Part shown: in pieces, positions 11,201 to 24,385 of the stretch
Numbering within the stretch: position 1 is the stretch's first letter
Layout of the letters: every line of letters begins with the position of its first letter
DNA from: Macrocybe gigantea
Lineage: Eukaryota > Basidiomycota > Agaricomycetes > Agaricales > Callistosporiaceae
Direction of reading: 5' to 3'
Length of the DNA stretch: 64,000 nt
Assembly (NCBI GenBank): GCA_011319805.1
Contig: SJRY01000245.1
Coordinates: 744,001-808,000, forward strand
Program-made: the position numbers and the translations under genes
Notes under the pieces: generated by a model
Database searches by the model: none
What the model saw: the letters and a program-made list of their open reading frames with translations, nothing else
What the model was told of the DNA's origin: nothing

Positions 11201-14200
11201 TTATCTGCAGGTGATACTTCTCCTCTGTGTGATAACTCGATTCTAACTATCCTCGAAGTCGATGCCCATGTTGCTGAAGCCTTGTTCATGAACGCTATCG
11301 TAGGCTCGCTTCGCAATCAAGGCAAAACAGTCATTCTCGTCACACACGCTTTGCATTTTTTGCCGAAGTGCGACTATATCTATACTCTGGATGACGGTCG
11401 TATCATGGAACAAGGCACATACGAACAGCTAATTCGAAACGAGGCGGATTTTGCTCGTCTTGCCAAGGAATTTGGAGGGAAAGTGCTCGAAACCCACAAG
11501 GAAAAACCCTCAGATGAGTTGTTGGAGAGCCAACCTAATGTCAAAGATGGTACGAATGTAGACGGAAATCTCATGACCAAGGAACGACGCTCTACAGGTT
11601 CTGTCTCTTGGAAAGGTGAGTCCAGAACCGCTCTAACGGAAAAATTGATCTTGATTGATGCTCAATCCCCAGTGTACTGGTCGTATCTCGCGGCGGGACA
11701 TGTAAAGATAACGATGCCGCTCTTATTGTTAGCTATCCTTCTCATGCAAGGAAGTCAAATTATCAACACCTACACCCTCGTTTGGTGGCAGGAAAAGTGA
11801 GCGCACTCATACCACCTGACGATATTCCAGCCATGTCAACTTTTCGCAGCGCATTTCATCAATCGTTCTCATTCTACCAAGGCCTTTATGCTGGAATAGG
11901 GATCTGTCAAGCTTTGTTCACGTTTGCATTGTATGTAAAGCCACGTCAGCCTGGAAGCTAGCCGCTAACCGCACTAGAGGCCTAGCGGTTGATACCATAT
12001 CATGGCTGGTGTCCAGGAACCTCCATCGTGATTCCGTTCGTAACCTATTCTACGCCAAGATGGCATTCTTTGAGACTACAGTGGGCCACTTGCTGCTACT
12101 GTGAAACGTTTATGACATGTATAACAGCCCGCAGGTCGCATACTCGGTGTATTCGGCAAGGACATTGATAGTGAGTTTGGAGTTATGTTATTCCCGTTAA
12201 TTGTTTCTGAAATGGTACAGCAATCGATAATCAGTTACCTGGTAAGTCCTCCATTATCGGCTTAATCCCGGCACTAAATTGATTTTACAACTATAGTATC
12301 CCTTAGGCTGTGTAAGTCTATTAATGATATTAAGGATGGTTTCTTCCTTTCGTTGACGTTTTGACTAGTAATGCTAACGCTTTCCAATGTATTCGGCGCC
12401 GTAATTATTATCTCTGTGATTGTGCCTTATTTCAGTATGTGACTCGCCGACTTTTGGGATATTCATAACTGATTTGCGTTGAAGTCCTAGTGGCATGTTT
12501 TGTATCACTGGCCTATCAGTACTTTGCTGCCTACTATCGTTCAAGTGCTAGAGAAATCAAGAGATTGGGTATTACGATATTTACCTGCTTGCGGCTCCAA
12601 CGGGGACTCACGCTCCTATGCAGACGCTATGTTACGTTCTATTCTCTATGCTCACTTCTCTGAATCTCTGACTGGTATGGTTTTGTGTTCTTACATTTGT
12701 GAGAGTGAATGTAATGACATACCCCACAGGATTGCCAACTATCAAGAGTTATGGCCAGACTTCACGCTTCGTACGGGATAATATCGCGTACCTTGACCTG
12801 GAAAACAGAGCACTGTTCCTGGCTGTCACTAATCAGCGGTGGGTTCATTGCCTACCTCCTGCGATCATCAGGGTTCATTGGTGATCCCAATGTGCAGTTG
12901 GCTTGCCATACGACTTGACTTCTGTGGAGCAGTTATGGTATTTTGCGTAAGCAAAGACTCGCAGCCGCAGAGCGGATTTTGGTTAATACGAAAATGCTTA
13001 AGGTGGCCGTCTTCGCCATTGTCGGCGTACAAGGGATAAGCCCGGCGCAAGTTGGGTTGGTCCTGACCTACACAAGTACGCATATCACGAGCACATACGT
13101 CGTCGTGACTGACGCCACGCATACAGCTACTCTTACTCAGTTATGCGGCCTGTTTACCAGGCAGTCAGCCGAGGTGGAAGTATGTCCCCGCAGCATCTTT
13201 GTGGAGCGTCTGTTGACCTTTTCTTAATTAGAACTACATGAATTCTGTTGAACGAGGTACGCTCGTTCCTTCTTGTATGCGATGAAGGCAAGCTCAAGCT
13301 CAATCCACTCGGAAGTTGTACACTACAGCCGTGGCAATATAGTAGATCAAGAAGCGCCGTATGAGCTACTTCAACGACATCCTCCAGAAGATTGGCCACC
13401 GAGGGGGTCCATCAATTTAAAGGACGTCTCCATGAAATATCGACCAAACCTCCCGAATGTTCTTCACAGTATTTCACTACAGATTCGGCCCGGCGAGAAA
13501 ATCGGAGTTATTGGACGAACCGGGGCGGGTAAATCGTCACTGACACTATGCCTTCTACGCATCGTAGAGTATCAAGGCGTAATTGAAATTGATGAGTAAG
13601 TTAGCGCTATATTATTCTATCCACACTGGCACTTAGCTCTCGGCGCCTTCAGCGTCGACATCGCAAAGATTGGCCTGAGAGACCTACGCTCCAAAATTGC
13701 GATCATACCTCAAGAGGTCAGTAACTTGTCCTCGACCTCTACGCGAGGTGCATGACTCTATTACCTGTTCTTGCGTAAATGTAGCCCACTCTATTCAGCG
13801 GTAAGCAATCCGCGGGGATTACCTTCCATCGATGCTTCTTACTACAAGACACTTTTTCAGGAACTGTGAGAACAGCGCTGGACCCTTTTTCGATATATGA
13901 TGATGCTCGTCTCTGGGACGCCTTGCGTCGCGCCTGCCTGGTGGACGCTAGCAGCTCGTATTCTGATAGCGACTCAGAGGTGGAGCTTTCGTCAGAAAAT
14001 CATTCACGGATGTCCTTGGATACGGTGATTGAACCCGACGGCGCTAACTTGAGTCTCGGGGAGCGCTCACTCCTCAGTCTCGCTCGCGCCCTTGTTAAGG
14101 ATTCGAAGATCGTGGTGTTGGATGAAGCCACGTACGTTGGTGTGACCTCTTGGCTTATAATTAATCGCTATCTAATTTCGATCTCGAATAGTGCATCCGT

Positions 14201-14602
14201 TGATCTTGAAACGGACAAGAAAATTCAGCAGACTATTCAGTCCCAATTTGGGAATCGCACTCTGATCTGCATCGCTCGTATGTTATCTAAATGACAGTGT
14301 TTTACAGTCTACTTAATTAAAAAAACAAACAAAGATCGTTTGAGGACCATTATTGCGTATGACAGGATCCTGGTACTCGAGGCTGGTACAGTCGCTGTAA
14401 GTTCAGAGTGATTTAGAAAATGCACGCTCATGAGTTTTGACAGGAATTTGACACACCCGAACGATTATTCAATCTAGAAGGCGGACTGTTCCGTAGACTC
14501 TGCAACAAAAGCAACATTTCCTCTGAAGACATATTCAAGAGCCAAGGCAATGAGACGAAACAGGGAGTAGGTAGTTCTAAGCAAGTTGAACAACTTGTTT
14601 AG
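8290..14602 (+). CDS. ABC transporter, ABCC/MRP subfamily, Yor1-like
   Basis: This is a full-length fungal multidrug-resistance-associated transporter in about 40 short exons, starting MSEKTDFKSDEQPEYP and ending KQVEQLV. In order it has a first membrane domain (SLAWALNDTFGWFFW, LVNHISTD, TAPVQILVCLIILL, FALFLFITPIQ), NBD1 with Walker A GRVGSGKSS (about 10684-10710), signature LSGGQKQR (about 11060-11085) and Walker B IMIMDDPLSA. A second membrane domain (SYLAAGHVKITMPLLLLAIL to LGLVLTY-type segments) follows, then NBD2 with Walker A GRTGAGKSS (about 13513-13539), a degenerate signature NLSLGERSL, Walker B KIVVLDEAT and the H-loop HRL. A 7-nt exon (9630-9636) is needed to complete the motif WFHAGWTAPVQ. 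The length, roughly 1,400 aa, matches Yor1. It would export organic anions or drugs at the plasma membrane. Its position next to two siderophore synthetases suggests siderophore export, which is inference. Confidence 0.88.
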
Positions 14603-16488
14603 AGGAGCTCTTCGGCATTGTGAACATCACACTGAAGCACGTATTGCTTTCCCTGCCATGTAACATAATTCAACAATAAGCAGGTTATTGACTTAACATT
14701 GCAATGTTTTTATGTCCGTTCGTACGATCATGTTCACTCGAGGAGAGCCACGACGGGCCCAAGTCCGATGATTAAAATGTTTGATCCTTTTCTCGAAATC
14801 CTCGTGGAAACGATTTCTACCTGACTTGTCACTACCCGGTTGACTCTGGACTTTAGAGATTCTGTATAATCAGCATACGGCCTAGGCACGGTATCGTTCC
14901 CCGAAAATGTCGCGGCTAATGAAATAACGGTGTCGCGCTCACTCAAAACGTGGGGGTATTGACGTATTCAGACTCCCGCAGTCACGACGGGCATTCGGCT
15001 CCTTGCGTATGGCCTTTATCGCAGCATTATGGGAACTATCCGAAGAATGACCACTGGTGCACGGACTCGGAGCAACGCTGCTTTTGATACCAGAGGTGTC
15101 TGTTCAACACAACATTAGGAATCCCAACTGTGTACGTGTCTTATCGGCGCAGGTTGTAAAAGAGACACATGGGATGGAGCGTCGCTGAGGCGCATAGGTG
15201 AGTAGTTGACTCGACCAAACCAGATTATGGCTGGTGTTGAGGTTCGCGATGTTGACTGTTGTTGACGCGTCGACAAGTTTGCGCCCGCGCAGTTCGAAGC
15301 GAGTAGTAACTATGGGTGTCGTCCTGCACGTTCGCTTTCCCGCTGAATTCCATTTCTACATGTGACGGTCCAGCGCTTCTACGAAGAAGTTTGATTCGAA
15401 GGGGACTTTTTGAGGTCTCCGGGATCTGCTTTCTAGTCCATGGATTCTAGCTTCGCATCTTGGTTTCCGAGTCTGGGTAAGCAAGAGCAACCCTGTCTCA
15501 TCTGGTCAATGAATACTCACTCGAAATCCTGTGCTCGACAGAGCCGGATTCTACCATTACTCCGGAACCTCAACCATCCGGATTCCTTTATTTCCCATGC
15601 CACGCACGTCTTTCTCATGCCATCAGCTATGTCGATTTTGCAGGCCTTGTTATCTCCGTTCTCCAGGTGGTATCAAGCTTTATGTGACATAATCATTTCT
15701 GGGGCTTGAGCTCCGAGAGTTGGAACACTGGCCTCTCGGGTAGCGCTGTATACGAGTGTGGGACCCGTGGTGTGATACAGGCCCAAGACAAGGTAGCATT
15801 GATGCATCTTGATAAACATTTCTTTACTCACGTTCTATCGGAAATATTCCATTGCATCTACTCTAGATGCGTTCTACTAGTCATACGAATCATTCCCTCG
15901 CCATGAGCGGACAGTCCCCTACCGATCCCGATCCGTCGAAATACACTCACTTGAATTAACGCACCAAGCATTATAAACTGCCAAGAGTTGAGATGTGAGT
16001 ATCGCAAGCCTTCTCAAAGTCGGTACCGCGTCCGACGTTCGGTCGCCTATTGGAGGTGCCTGAATTCCCAGAGTCAACACTGCTGAATGCGCGTTTTCCA
16101 TCTGTTCAAGCCATGCGAATGAACTGGTGCCTAGCTTCTTCGTAATATCGCGTGGTGTCGGCCGTTTGCTCGCTATTTACACGCCCGGTTGGAAAGAAAG
16201 TCATGCCAAGTCAAACACTTGTCGGTCGCGTTTTTGCAGGATGGAATCGACGCGTTTTCATAGGCCTGATGCAATGTGCAATAGACAACATGTGAATGAT
16301 CATGATAACTTATTCGCCTGCAAATTATGTCTTGGCGTCTGTTGCACGAATCGACACAGGACTGACGTTCTTGTCACTGTCCTGCTCAGACAAGTTTGGA
16401 TGTTTACTGTTCAAAGCTCAAGGGCTTAAAAGGGCCAAAGGTGAGGCAATTTCATTGTCGATCGGCGCGACACTCTGGCATTGTCATA
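14603..16488. other. intergenic, includes laccase promoter
   Basis: About 1.9 kb with no open frame I can assign. A TTAAAAGGG element at about 16425-16434 could serve as the laccase TATA region, roughly 60 bp before its start codon. A single TGATAA core near 16303 is too common to count as an iron site. Confidence 0.4.
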
Positions 16489-19400
16489 ATGCGTTTTTCT
16501 GCTGGTCTTGCATTCTTCGCCCTATTGCCGGCAGCCCTCGCAGCAACGAGGCGCTATACTTTTGACATCGTCAATAAAGAAGTTGCGCCCGACGGGTTCA
16601 AGCGCAAGTGAGTGAGGCATAATATTCTTACCCTTGCAAAGAGCTTAATGACGTGGTTGTCCGCAGTGCTGTTCTCGTGAACGGCATCTTCCCTGGCCCA
16701 GGTAAGGTGTGCCTTGGCGCATCTGGAATGACCAATGACATCTGGACACTCCAGTGGTTGTCGCGAGCAAGAATGACCGTGTACAGGTCAGTGCTCGATA
16801 TATCCCGGCTATATGATTCTCAACAGGCATTAGATCAGGACCAACAATAAGTTGACAAGCCAAGGGATGCGTAGAAGCACATCCATTGTCAGTATCCTTT
16901 GGCGCCATGCAACACTAGTTTGAGATTAATTATGCTTTTGCAGCACTGGCATGGATTTTTCCAACACAGGACTTCGGGAATGGATGGCCCAGCGTGCGTA
17001 CACCTTCAATCGGTCTGTTCTAAGTTGCTTTACTTATGTCGATCGCAGTTTTGTTAATCAGGTACATCCGTCTGACCAAATATGGGTCCATTTACTCTAC
17101 TCACACGTAGACTCTGCCAGTGTCCCATAGCACCGTACGTAGCATGCCGTTTATCACGATTTCATTCTAAGGCATATCGATAGGAACACGACCTTTCTCT
17201 GTAATGCTTATTTTTATGGGTCGTTACGCGTGTCGTTAAGCTCTTTCCAGATGACTTTGACACTGCTGGACAGACGGGGAATTTCTGGTAGACGATCCTA
17301 TTGTTCCTCTCTTTTCACCATCTCTGACAACGTCCAGGTACCACTCTCACTTGTCAACCCAATACTGTGATGGTCTTCGTGGGGCCTTCCCTGTGTACGG
17401 TCAGTCAATTTACCAATGAATTTATCAGTGTAACGTTCAAAGCTGATGGTCATCAGACCCTCTCGATCCCCTGAGGCACCTCTATGACGTGGATGATGGT
17501 AATTACCGGCGCACCGAGGGTGCTTTGCAGTCTTTTGCTCATTGCTTCGTTGTCAGCTAGTACCATCATCACCCTGGCTGATTGGTGAGTTCGCTTGGAG
17601 CTAACTGGCATTCTTCTATAAGTTGACGCGCCATGGGTAGGTACCATAACCTCGCCCCGCATGCCCAGAATGTCTTCTTCCAGACAGGGGTCGTTCCGTG
17701 AGTAGTGAACTTGGCCCACAGACGACGCATCTCGACTCTCTACACTAGAATTCCCGACTCGAGCTTGGTCAACGGTGTTGGTCGCTACAACGGAGGACCT
17801 AACGTCCCATTTGCGGTCGTCAACGTTGTTCGCGGCAAGCGCTATAGGTTTGTTATCGACAATTTTAAAAGCACAGCTAGGATTTGACCAGTTGGCCAAC
17901 CCCATCGTTAGGTTCCGTATCTTCTCTCTGTCTTGCAGGCCTTTCCACACCTTTTCCGTCGATAACCATACCTTTGGTGCGTTCTTTGATTCTGGATCGT
18001 AATACGATGCCCTGAACCATTGATGCAGACGTGATGGAGTTCGACGGCATTGAACATGACCCTGTCCCGGTTCAAAACGTAGATGTCTTCGCTGGTACGT
18101 ATCTGTTATCCAGAACCAATTTCTTGCATGTGAACGTGTTTTCCACTTCAGCACAACGTGTCTCCGTCATCCTTCACGCAAACCAGACCGTCGGCAACTA
18201 CTGGATTCGCGCTTTGTATGAATCATGCTCAACAATCGTATCAGAGTTATAACCTGATTTTATAGCCCGACCGGCGGAAGCCCAGCTGCCAACCCCAACT
18301 GTGCGTCCGACTAGTTTGATATTGCCTTTTCATCACTGACCGCCAATATAGTCAATCCCGCCCTCTCTCTTGCCATCTTGCGTTACAAAGGAGCTCCCGC
18401 CGTCGAGCCTACGACTGTAAATGTTCCAGGAACGAAATTGTTTGAAGGCGATATGCATGTAAGCGTCGATATTGCTTGAGTTGGGCATCTGAAAGTCATC
18501 TTGTGTTATTTTTTCAGCCGATCAGACAGGAACATCCGGGCATGGTACGTGCTTTATGCGGAATGTATCTCAAAAATTACTCATGCAACCAATAGCTGGG
18601 CAGTGCACCAGCTGATGTCGCCATTAACTTAGCCATCAGCCAGGTAAGCATATACTCACATAGATATTAGTTTAATGTTAACTTTTAGCCGGCAGCCGAA
18701 CCCGCCATTCTTTGACATAAACGGAATTTCATACATTTCACCGTCATTGCCAGTCCTTTTGCAACTCCTGAGTGGCGCTAAGACTCCGGCGGATCTCATT
18801 CCTTCGGTGCGTTTGAAGAAAATCATGTTCGTTATCGCTGGCTGTTAACTGATCCACATCGTGTAGGAACAAGTGGGTGTCGCTTCAAAGATGTTTGCTC
18901 TTCTATGCGCTTATGACTTTATAGACCTTCATCCTTCCGGCCAACAAAATCATTGAGATTTCTATCCCCGGTGGTGGCGGTGAGTGCTGCTTTCCAGAGA
19001 AAAATGTACCGCGAACTAACAACGCCTTTGGACTACAGCTCATCCATTCCATTGTACGTGGATGTTCATCGTATAGTGACCATTGAGCCTCATCTGGCGT
19101 TTACCATCAGTGCATGGTCATGCCTTCGATATTGTTCGAACCGCAAACAGCGACGTTTATAACTATGTCAATCCACCCCGCCGTGATGTCGTCGCGAGTA
19201 TGTTTTGTGATACGTACCTCCAAACTGAGACTGATATTCCGCCGCAATACAGTTAACGGCGGAAATGTAACATTCAGGTTCTTCTCCGTACGTGCGACTT
19301 AGTTAGGCTATTTGAATGCAACTCATAATATCTGAATAGGGTAATGCTGGAGCATGGTTCTTGCATTGGTACGTGCCTTTCTTTATTCGTGGACCGACCC

Positions 19401-19636
19401 AGCTCACTGTGTATAGTCACATCGACTGGCATTTGGAGGCTGGCTTGGCTGTGGTATTTGCCGAGGCGCCCTCGGACAACGTGTCTGGACCGAACTCTCA
19501 GATTACCCCCCAGGATTGGCTGTAAGTCGTAGTACGCAACTTGGGTCATTTACTAACATTATCAAATAGTAACCTCTGTCCGACATACAATGATCTTTCC
19601 CCGACTTCCAATGAAGTGACAGGTTTCGTCGTGTAA
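16489..19636 (+). CDS. laccase (secreted multicopper oxidase)
   Basis: I placed 30 exons whose lengths sum to 1581 nt, exactly 526 aa plus stop. The N-terminus MRFSAGLAFFALLPAALAA is a signal peptide. All four copper motifs are present: HWHG (exon 5), WYHSH (exons 9-10), HPFHLHGHAF (exons 25-26) and HCHIDWHLEAGL (exons 28-29). The residue at the axial T1 position is Leu, and the C-terminus WLNLCPTYNDL is typical of basidiomycete laccases. There is no C-terminal membrane anchor, which argues against a Fet3 ferroxidase. The enzyme oxidises phenols and similar substrates with O2 outside the cell. Several exons are tiny: 13 nt (17049-17061), 14 nt (17121-17134), 17 nt (17184-17200), 6 nt (18867-18872, coding Glu-Gln) and 15 nt (19039-19053). 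The gene ends only 140 bp before the helicase start. Confidence 0.93.
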
Positions 19637-19776
19637 TCGATAGAATTAGCCTTTTTTGTGTATCATCCTTCCAAATTTGAAGTAGGCTCCTATCTCGCTG
19701 TTTACTACGAATTGCAAATAAAGATGGCTTCCTTGTATAAAATCTCCGTGATTTACGAACCACTTTGCCTTCAAAA

Positions 19777-22310
19777 ATGGCGGCTGAATCGGAAGAGCCA
19801 CAAGTAAGCTGCCGATTTCACCTGCTTGTTTTTCACTTTATGTTTTCTTACTGTTTAGTTTTCAGCAGCAGAAAGAAAAGACGAAAGCAAAAAAACGATA
19901 TCTGCGGCGTAAGAGGGAGAGACGAAAAGTAAAATCCAAGCTTGCTTTTGCGACAGCCCCAGCTTCGCAAGATGTGGAGATGCAGGAAGAACAACACGAT
20001 TTTGAAGGTGAAGATGACCTAGAGATGGAAGTGACCGAAAAGCCGCCAGCAGTCAAGAAAGAGAAACGGCCGAAGAAAAGAAGAAGAGTAGATAAGGAGC
20101 CTGAAGATGTTGAAATGGTAGAGGTACAGGAACCGAAGGAGCTGGAAGAGGTAACGTTGCAGGACGACCAGAAGGAAGAAGGCATGCAGGATACTCCGGA
20201 CATACCCCTCCCCATATTTCCCCTACCCGCCCATCCAAATGCGCCCTCCAAAACAGACCTGGCATTGCAAGGCTTGGATAGAGGGCTTCTCGATGCGGAG
20301 ATAGTTGATCCTCGAAAAGTTCTACCCATTCCACAAGGAGAAGAGGACGGAGGGACGGGACTGAGTGAGCGGATGAGACGACGTTTAAAAGACCTGGGGA
20401 TCACGGAACTTTTCGCAGGTACGGTCTTACAATGATCTATCTTCCAATTCCTCATGGCACTCTAGTTCAAACTAGTCTTTTACCTTTCCTTCTCCCAAAT
20501 GACACTCTCAAACGCGCTCTCTACCGTCCATACGATCCACCTCCGGATGCTTGCGTATCTGCTCCAACCGGGAGCGGAAAGACACTCGCATATGTTCTCC
20601 CTATCGTCGAGGTCGGTATCTCCTCCGTCGGCACGCCAGTCAACACTGATTCTGTCGCATAGATTCTTTCGACGCGTATAGTCACGCGTTTGCGGGCATT
20701 GATTGTGCTTCCAACGCGCGATCTAGTCGCTCAAGTCAGGGAAACATTTGAAGCCGTTGGGAAGGGACGGGGGCTGAAGGTATCGCCATTCCTACATCGT
20801 CAAAGGAGCTTTCTTTATTGGTCCTTACAGATAGGGACTGCGACCGGTCAACAATCGTTCGCGCATGAGCAGGCGCAGCTTGTCGCGGACAGGACTTCTG
20901 TGTGAGCCGATTTTCTGTTCCGCTTGAATCGTACCTCAGTGTAGGACAGTCTGGAGGGTGGATCCAGTAAAGTGGACATTCTTATCTGCACCCCAGGACG
21001 GCTCATCGACCATCTGAATGGAACACCGAACTTCAGCTTGCAGCATCTTCGTTTTCTTGTATGCTTTTTCACCCTTTCCTACCCTTCAACTGATTGCTGC
21101 AACTCGTCCAGGTCATTGACGAAGCCGACCGCCTGCTTGCACAGTCATTCCAGGATTGGTTGACTCAGGTCCTAGGTGCAATCCGACCTTCAGCACGACC
21201 CGCCCAAGTAAACACGTCAGATTCGAAGGAAGCGCCCATTTCTCTTCCTGTCCACGACGCCGTGGCTCCGGCCTTCACACAAGAACACTACTTTCCAGAT
21301 ATACCTGCATTGGTGGCAGAGCGGAAAGAACCCTCTTGTCAAAGGCTGCTCTTCTCCGCAACGCTAACGCGCGATCCTGGGAAAATAGCAGTACTTGAGC
21401 TTCGCAATCCGAAATACTTCGTTATCCAGGATACAAAGCAGGATGTTGCTATGCCAGGTATCTTGGATGTCGCGATGGAGAAATTCTCTGTGCCGTCTAC
21501 TTTGACCGTGAGCTGTTCTGTCCCAAGTGTTCCCTTTTGTCGGAGATTGACGTCGTTTCAGGAACACATGATCGTATGCGAGTCGTCGCAGAAGCCGCTG
21601 ATGCTGTTCCACCTCGTTCACAACCATAGCGTCTCGAATGCCCTCGTTTTTACCAAGTCTGCAGAATCAACGTCGCGACTTGTGCGGCTCTTCGAGTTTT
21701 TTGAACGTTCTCGTGCATCACGCGGGGCGGATGGCACCACGCAAGTAACAGCGATCCGTTCTTATTCTAGCGACCTTCCGTCCAGCGAGCGAAAGGCGAT
21801 CCTGGACAAATTTAAAGCTCAGGAAATTCAGATGTATAGTCCCATATTTAGCCTCGTGCCTAACGCCATGCTGAATTTGCTTGTCAACTTCGCAGACTCG
21901 TATGCTCCGATCTTATCTCGCGTGGCATAGATATCAGCCACGTCTCTCATGTTGTGAGCTATGATGCTCCTGTCGACATCCGTAAATACGTCCACAGAGT
22001 TGGCCGCACTGCTCGCGCAGGCAGAACTGGCGATGCTTGGACCCTGGTTGAAGAACAAGAGGTATGTTTCCGTCGCTCTTTCGTATGCTGATCTCCTTTA
22101 TCCATATATGACAACAGGCCCGGTATTTCAAGAACATGTTGAAAGAAGCGGATCACTTGGAAAACGTCAAGAGGATGCGGGTGAACTCGAAAGACGTTGG
22201 CTCCTTGGTGCCGGATTATCAAGTTAGTAAAACTATTCACAATATACTACATCCACTAATCGGTGGTATAGGTTGCGCTCGAACAGCTAAGAGAAGCTTA
22301 CACTAAGTAA
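19777..22310 (+). CDS. DEAD-box ATP-dependent RNA helicase, Dbp6/DDX51-like
   Basis: Eleven exons sum to 2004 nt, 667 aa. The first about 130 residues are highly charged with lysine-rich nuclear-localisation-like stretches ([23 protein letters not shown]). The helicase core follows: [12 protein letters not shown], motif [10 protein letters not shown], motif Ia [17 protein letters not shown], motif [11 protein letters not shown], motif III LFSAT, then [13 protein letters not shown] and [15 protein letters not shown] (motif VI). The layout [20 protein letters not shown] and the missing classical Q-motif match Dbp6/DDX51, which acts in early 60S ribosomal subunit assembly in the nucleolus. The start ATG at 19777 gives a 9-residue first exon, MAAESEEPQ. 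Confidence 0.9.
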
Positions 22311-22374
22311 CCTCTCACATGCAAATGACAACACAAATATCCGTGTCGAAGAGGTGCTTGCTTGGATATCATTA

Positions 22375-24385
22375 TCAACTTAGGAGACCTCGAACATATT
22401 GCAATATGTCTTTGCCCTGAAGAAGGGTCAAAGATGTCCAAAACCGATAAATGGTGGTCACTTACGCCACGACTCTTTACGCCATCTACCATGGCTTTCA
22501 CTCCATCGGCGTCTGTCACTCCCGAGGACTCGCCACCTCGTTGAAAAAAATCGAGCCCGATCCTTTGTCTCTGGCCGAGTCCATACCGTAGGATAACTGT
22601 CAGCACAGCGCGCCATCCCTCAAAGGCATTGTTGCTAGAGCCGTTCAGCTGTGAACTTGAGGAAGCCGACCTGGTGTGGGCTTGTGTGGCTACCGGACTC
22701 GTAGGCGCCGGAAGACTTGGGACTATCGTGGAGCGTACGACGTAAGGACAAAATGAGCGGTGTTCTTTTAACAGATCGAATTGTCGTTGTGGAGTAATCC
22801 TTTTTGTCGGCCGCGGCGCAGGAGCAGATACAGACGGCTCCGAGGATGGAGCATCCGCAGCTTGGGCACTTGCCGGTGTAGCTGATCGCTCCGGCTGTTC
22901 CTGCGTTACTGTAAATGCCCAAAGGCCTACTCTGCGCTGGCACAAAACACAGTGTAAGAGCATAGAATCCCTGTTGCCGAAGGATCTTGAAGGCATGCGA
23001 AAGGTAAACAATCCGCTAGGTACTGTTGACGGCGGACGTGTCCGGACAACGGAGGACGCTCTCGAAAGAGATGGTGTTGGGGTGGCGATGGATTGCCAAA
23101 CGCGACGGAACTAGAACGGGACAGGGATGGCTTGCGTGGTTCAGGAGCGACTGGTGGTACAACACTCCATCCGAAAAGCGCCGTCAGGATTGCCGTATCG
23201 GAGGGTTCAGTCGACTCCTGCGCGGAGGACATGAAAACATCATCAGAGTCGTGACGATCCTCTAGCTGTTGCTCGTTTTGCGAAGGTAATTTATAAGAAG
23301 TGACGGTTGAACGAAGGGAGCCTAGCTGACTCGTTGTCTGATGATAAACGCCATGAGTGCGAAGCCAAAAAAAAATTCTGCAAAGGAGCGTACAAGAGGG
23401 TGTTTGATCTCGACGCCTTGAAGGAGGGGTTCAAGTGATAAGGCTTTCTTCTTCAATTCCCTTACCATGACGGAAGGAGACTGGAGAGGCACGCAGTATA
23501 TTGACGCTAAACAACTGGTCAGACACTGGTTGGAAGGCAAAAACCCGTAACCCACGCACCATCACATTGTCGCGATTTCCATGGACATCCATCTTTATGC
23601 ATGCTCACCAAGGATGACTTTTGCTTTTCAATCAGAGCGTTGGCTATCAAAGAGACACGTCACACGATGTCGTCCTGCAAATAGACCTGAACGCACCAGC
23701 ATCCCGGCCCATTCCCTCTCTTCCTGCCACGACCCAGGAACTATTGCACAACCCGCACACGAGCCTGTCCCTGCCCTCATTGACCCATCCGCATTTCGCA
23801 GCCGCGACTGCGTCAATGGCAGACGGCTTGTTGGCATAGGTCGCCAACTTGAATGTCGCCAGTCGGGACAGAAAAGCCGTCGTTGAAGAAGGGCGGTACT
23901 CTGCCGTAGACGGAAGCAGCGGTGCAGGCTTGATTTGCCCACCTGGTAGTCGAAACGGGAGGGCTTTCCGTGTTCGTGTCGCGGCTCGAGAGAGGATAGC
24001 GGTCAAATGAGGCGTTTTCTTTGATATAGATTCCAGGTTACTCGTTTCTTGACGTTTCGCTCTGCAGTCACACATGACGAGACGAAAGCCAGAAAGGCAA
24101 AGGAAACAACGTACTGTTGCCGTGATGATTTGATACCATATTTCGCCAATGTAGAGTACAATGATTGGATGGTGTTGGCGCGTTTCAAGGGTGGTGGACG
24201 TTCCGGTGAACCATTCGTCCCGACAGCACTGTCCAGGATGTGAAAGGCATCATCAAGCTTGCGCTACGGTGGTTGATGAGTTTTCTTCAACATTGTAAGA
24301 CGATTGATGAACGAACTTTCGTCGCCCTTATGTGCTCATTGCTAGTGTTCGCCAATGGCAAAGTTTGAGGCGTCGCGGTGGTCAT
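22375..24385 (-). CDS. C3HC zinc-finger protein, Rsm1/NIPA (ZC3HC1) family
   Basis: Eight exons were rebuilt: 24385-24317, 24263-24115, 24061-23697, 23643-23560, 23506-23394, 23337-23161, 23110-22466 and 22416-22375, for 547 aa. Landmarks are TKRKLDDAFHILDSAV, SLYSTLAKYGIKSSRQQ, TPHLTAILSRAATRTRKALP, FLSRLATFKLATYANKPSAI, then the first C3HC block CGWVNEGRDRLVCGLC with HKDGCPWKSRQCD, a Ser/Pro-rich linker, and the second block LHCVLCQRRVGLWAF with FDLLKEHRSFCPYVV. The end, GGKDILQYVRGLLS, also fits the family. Relatives act at the nuclear pore basket and in mRNA export (fission yeast Rsm1) or as an F-box-like protein (human NIPA). An apparent frame change near 23.1 kb is resolved by a 50-nt intron at 23111-23160. 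Confidence 0.87.

Noticed and set aside
17453..18154. Open minus-strand frame of 233 codons
   Set aside because: It lies antisense to laccase exons 11-17, which are confirmed by conserved motifs and exact frame sums; it has no family motif.
16489..19636. Fet3-type ferroxidase instead of laccase
   Set aside because: It would fit the iron theme, but there is no C-terminal membrane segment and the C-terminus is laccase-like.
19862..20455. Ser/Phe-rich minus-strand frame of 197 codons
   Set aside because: It is the mirror of the Lys/Glu-rich N-terminus of the DEAD-box helicase; low-complexity antisense, not a gene.
23040..23161. Apparent frameshift in the Rsm1/NIPA-like gene
   Set aside because: A 50-nt intron (23111-23160, GTACCA donor, CTAG acceptor) restores the frame and the total becomes divisible by three.
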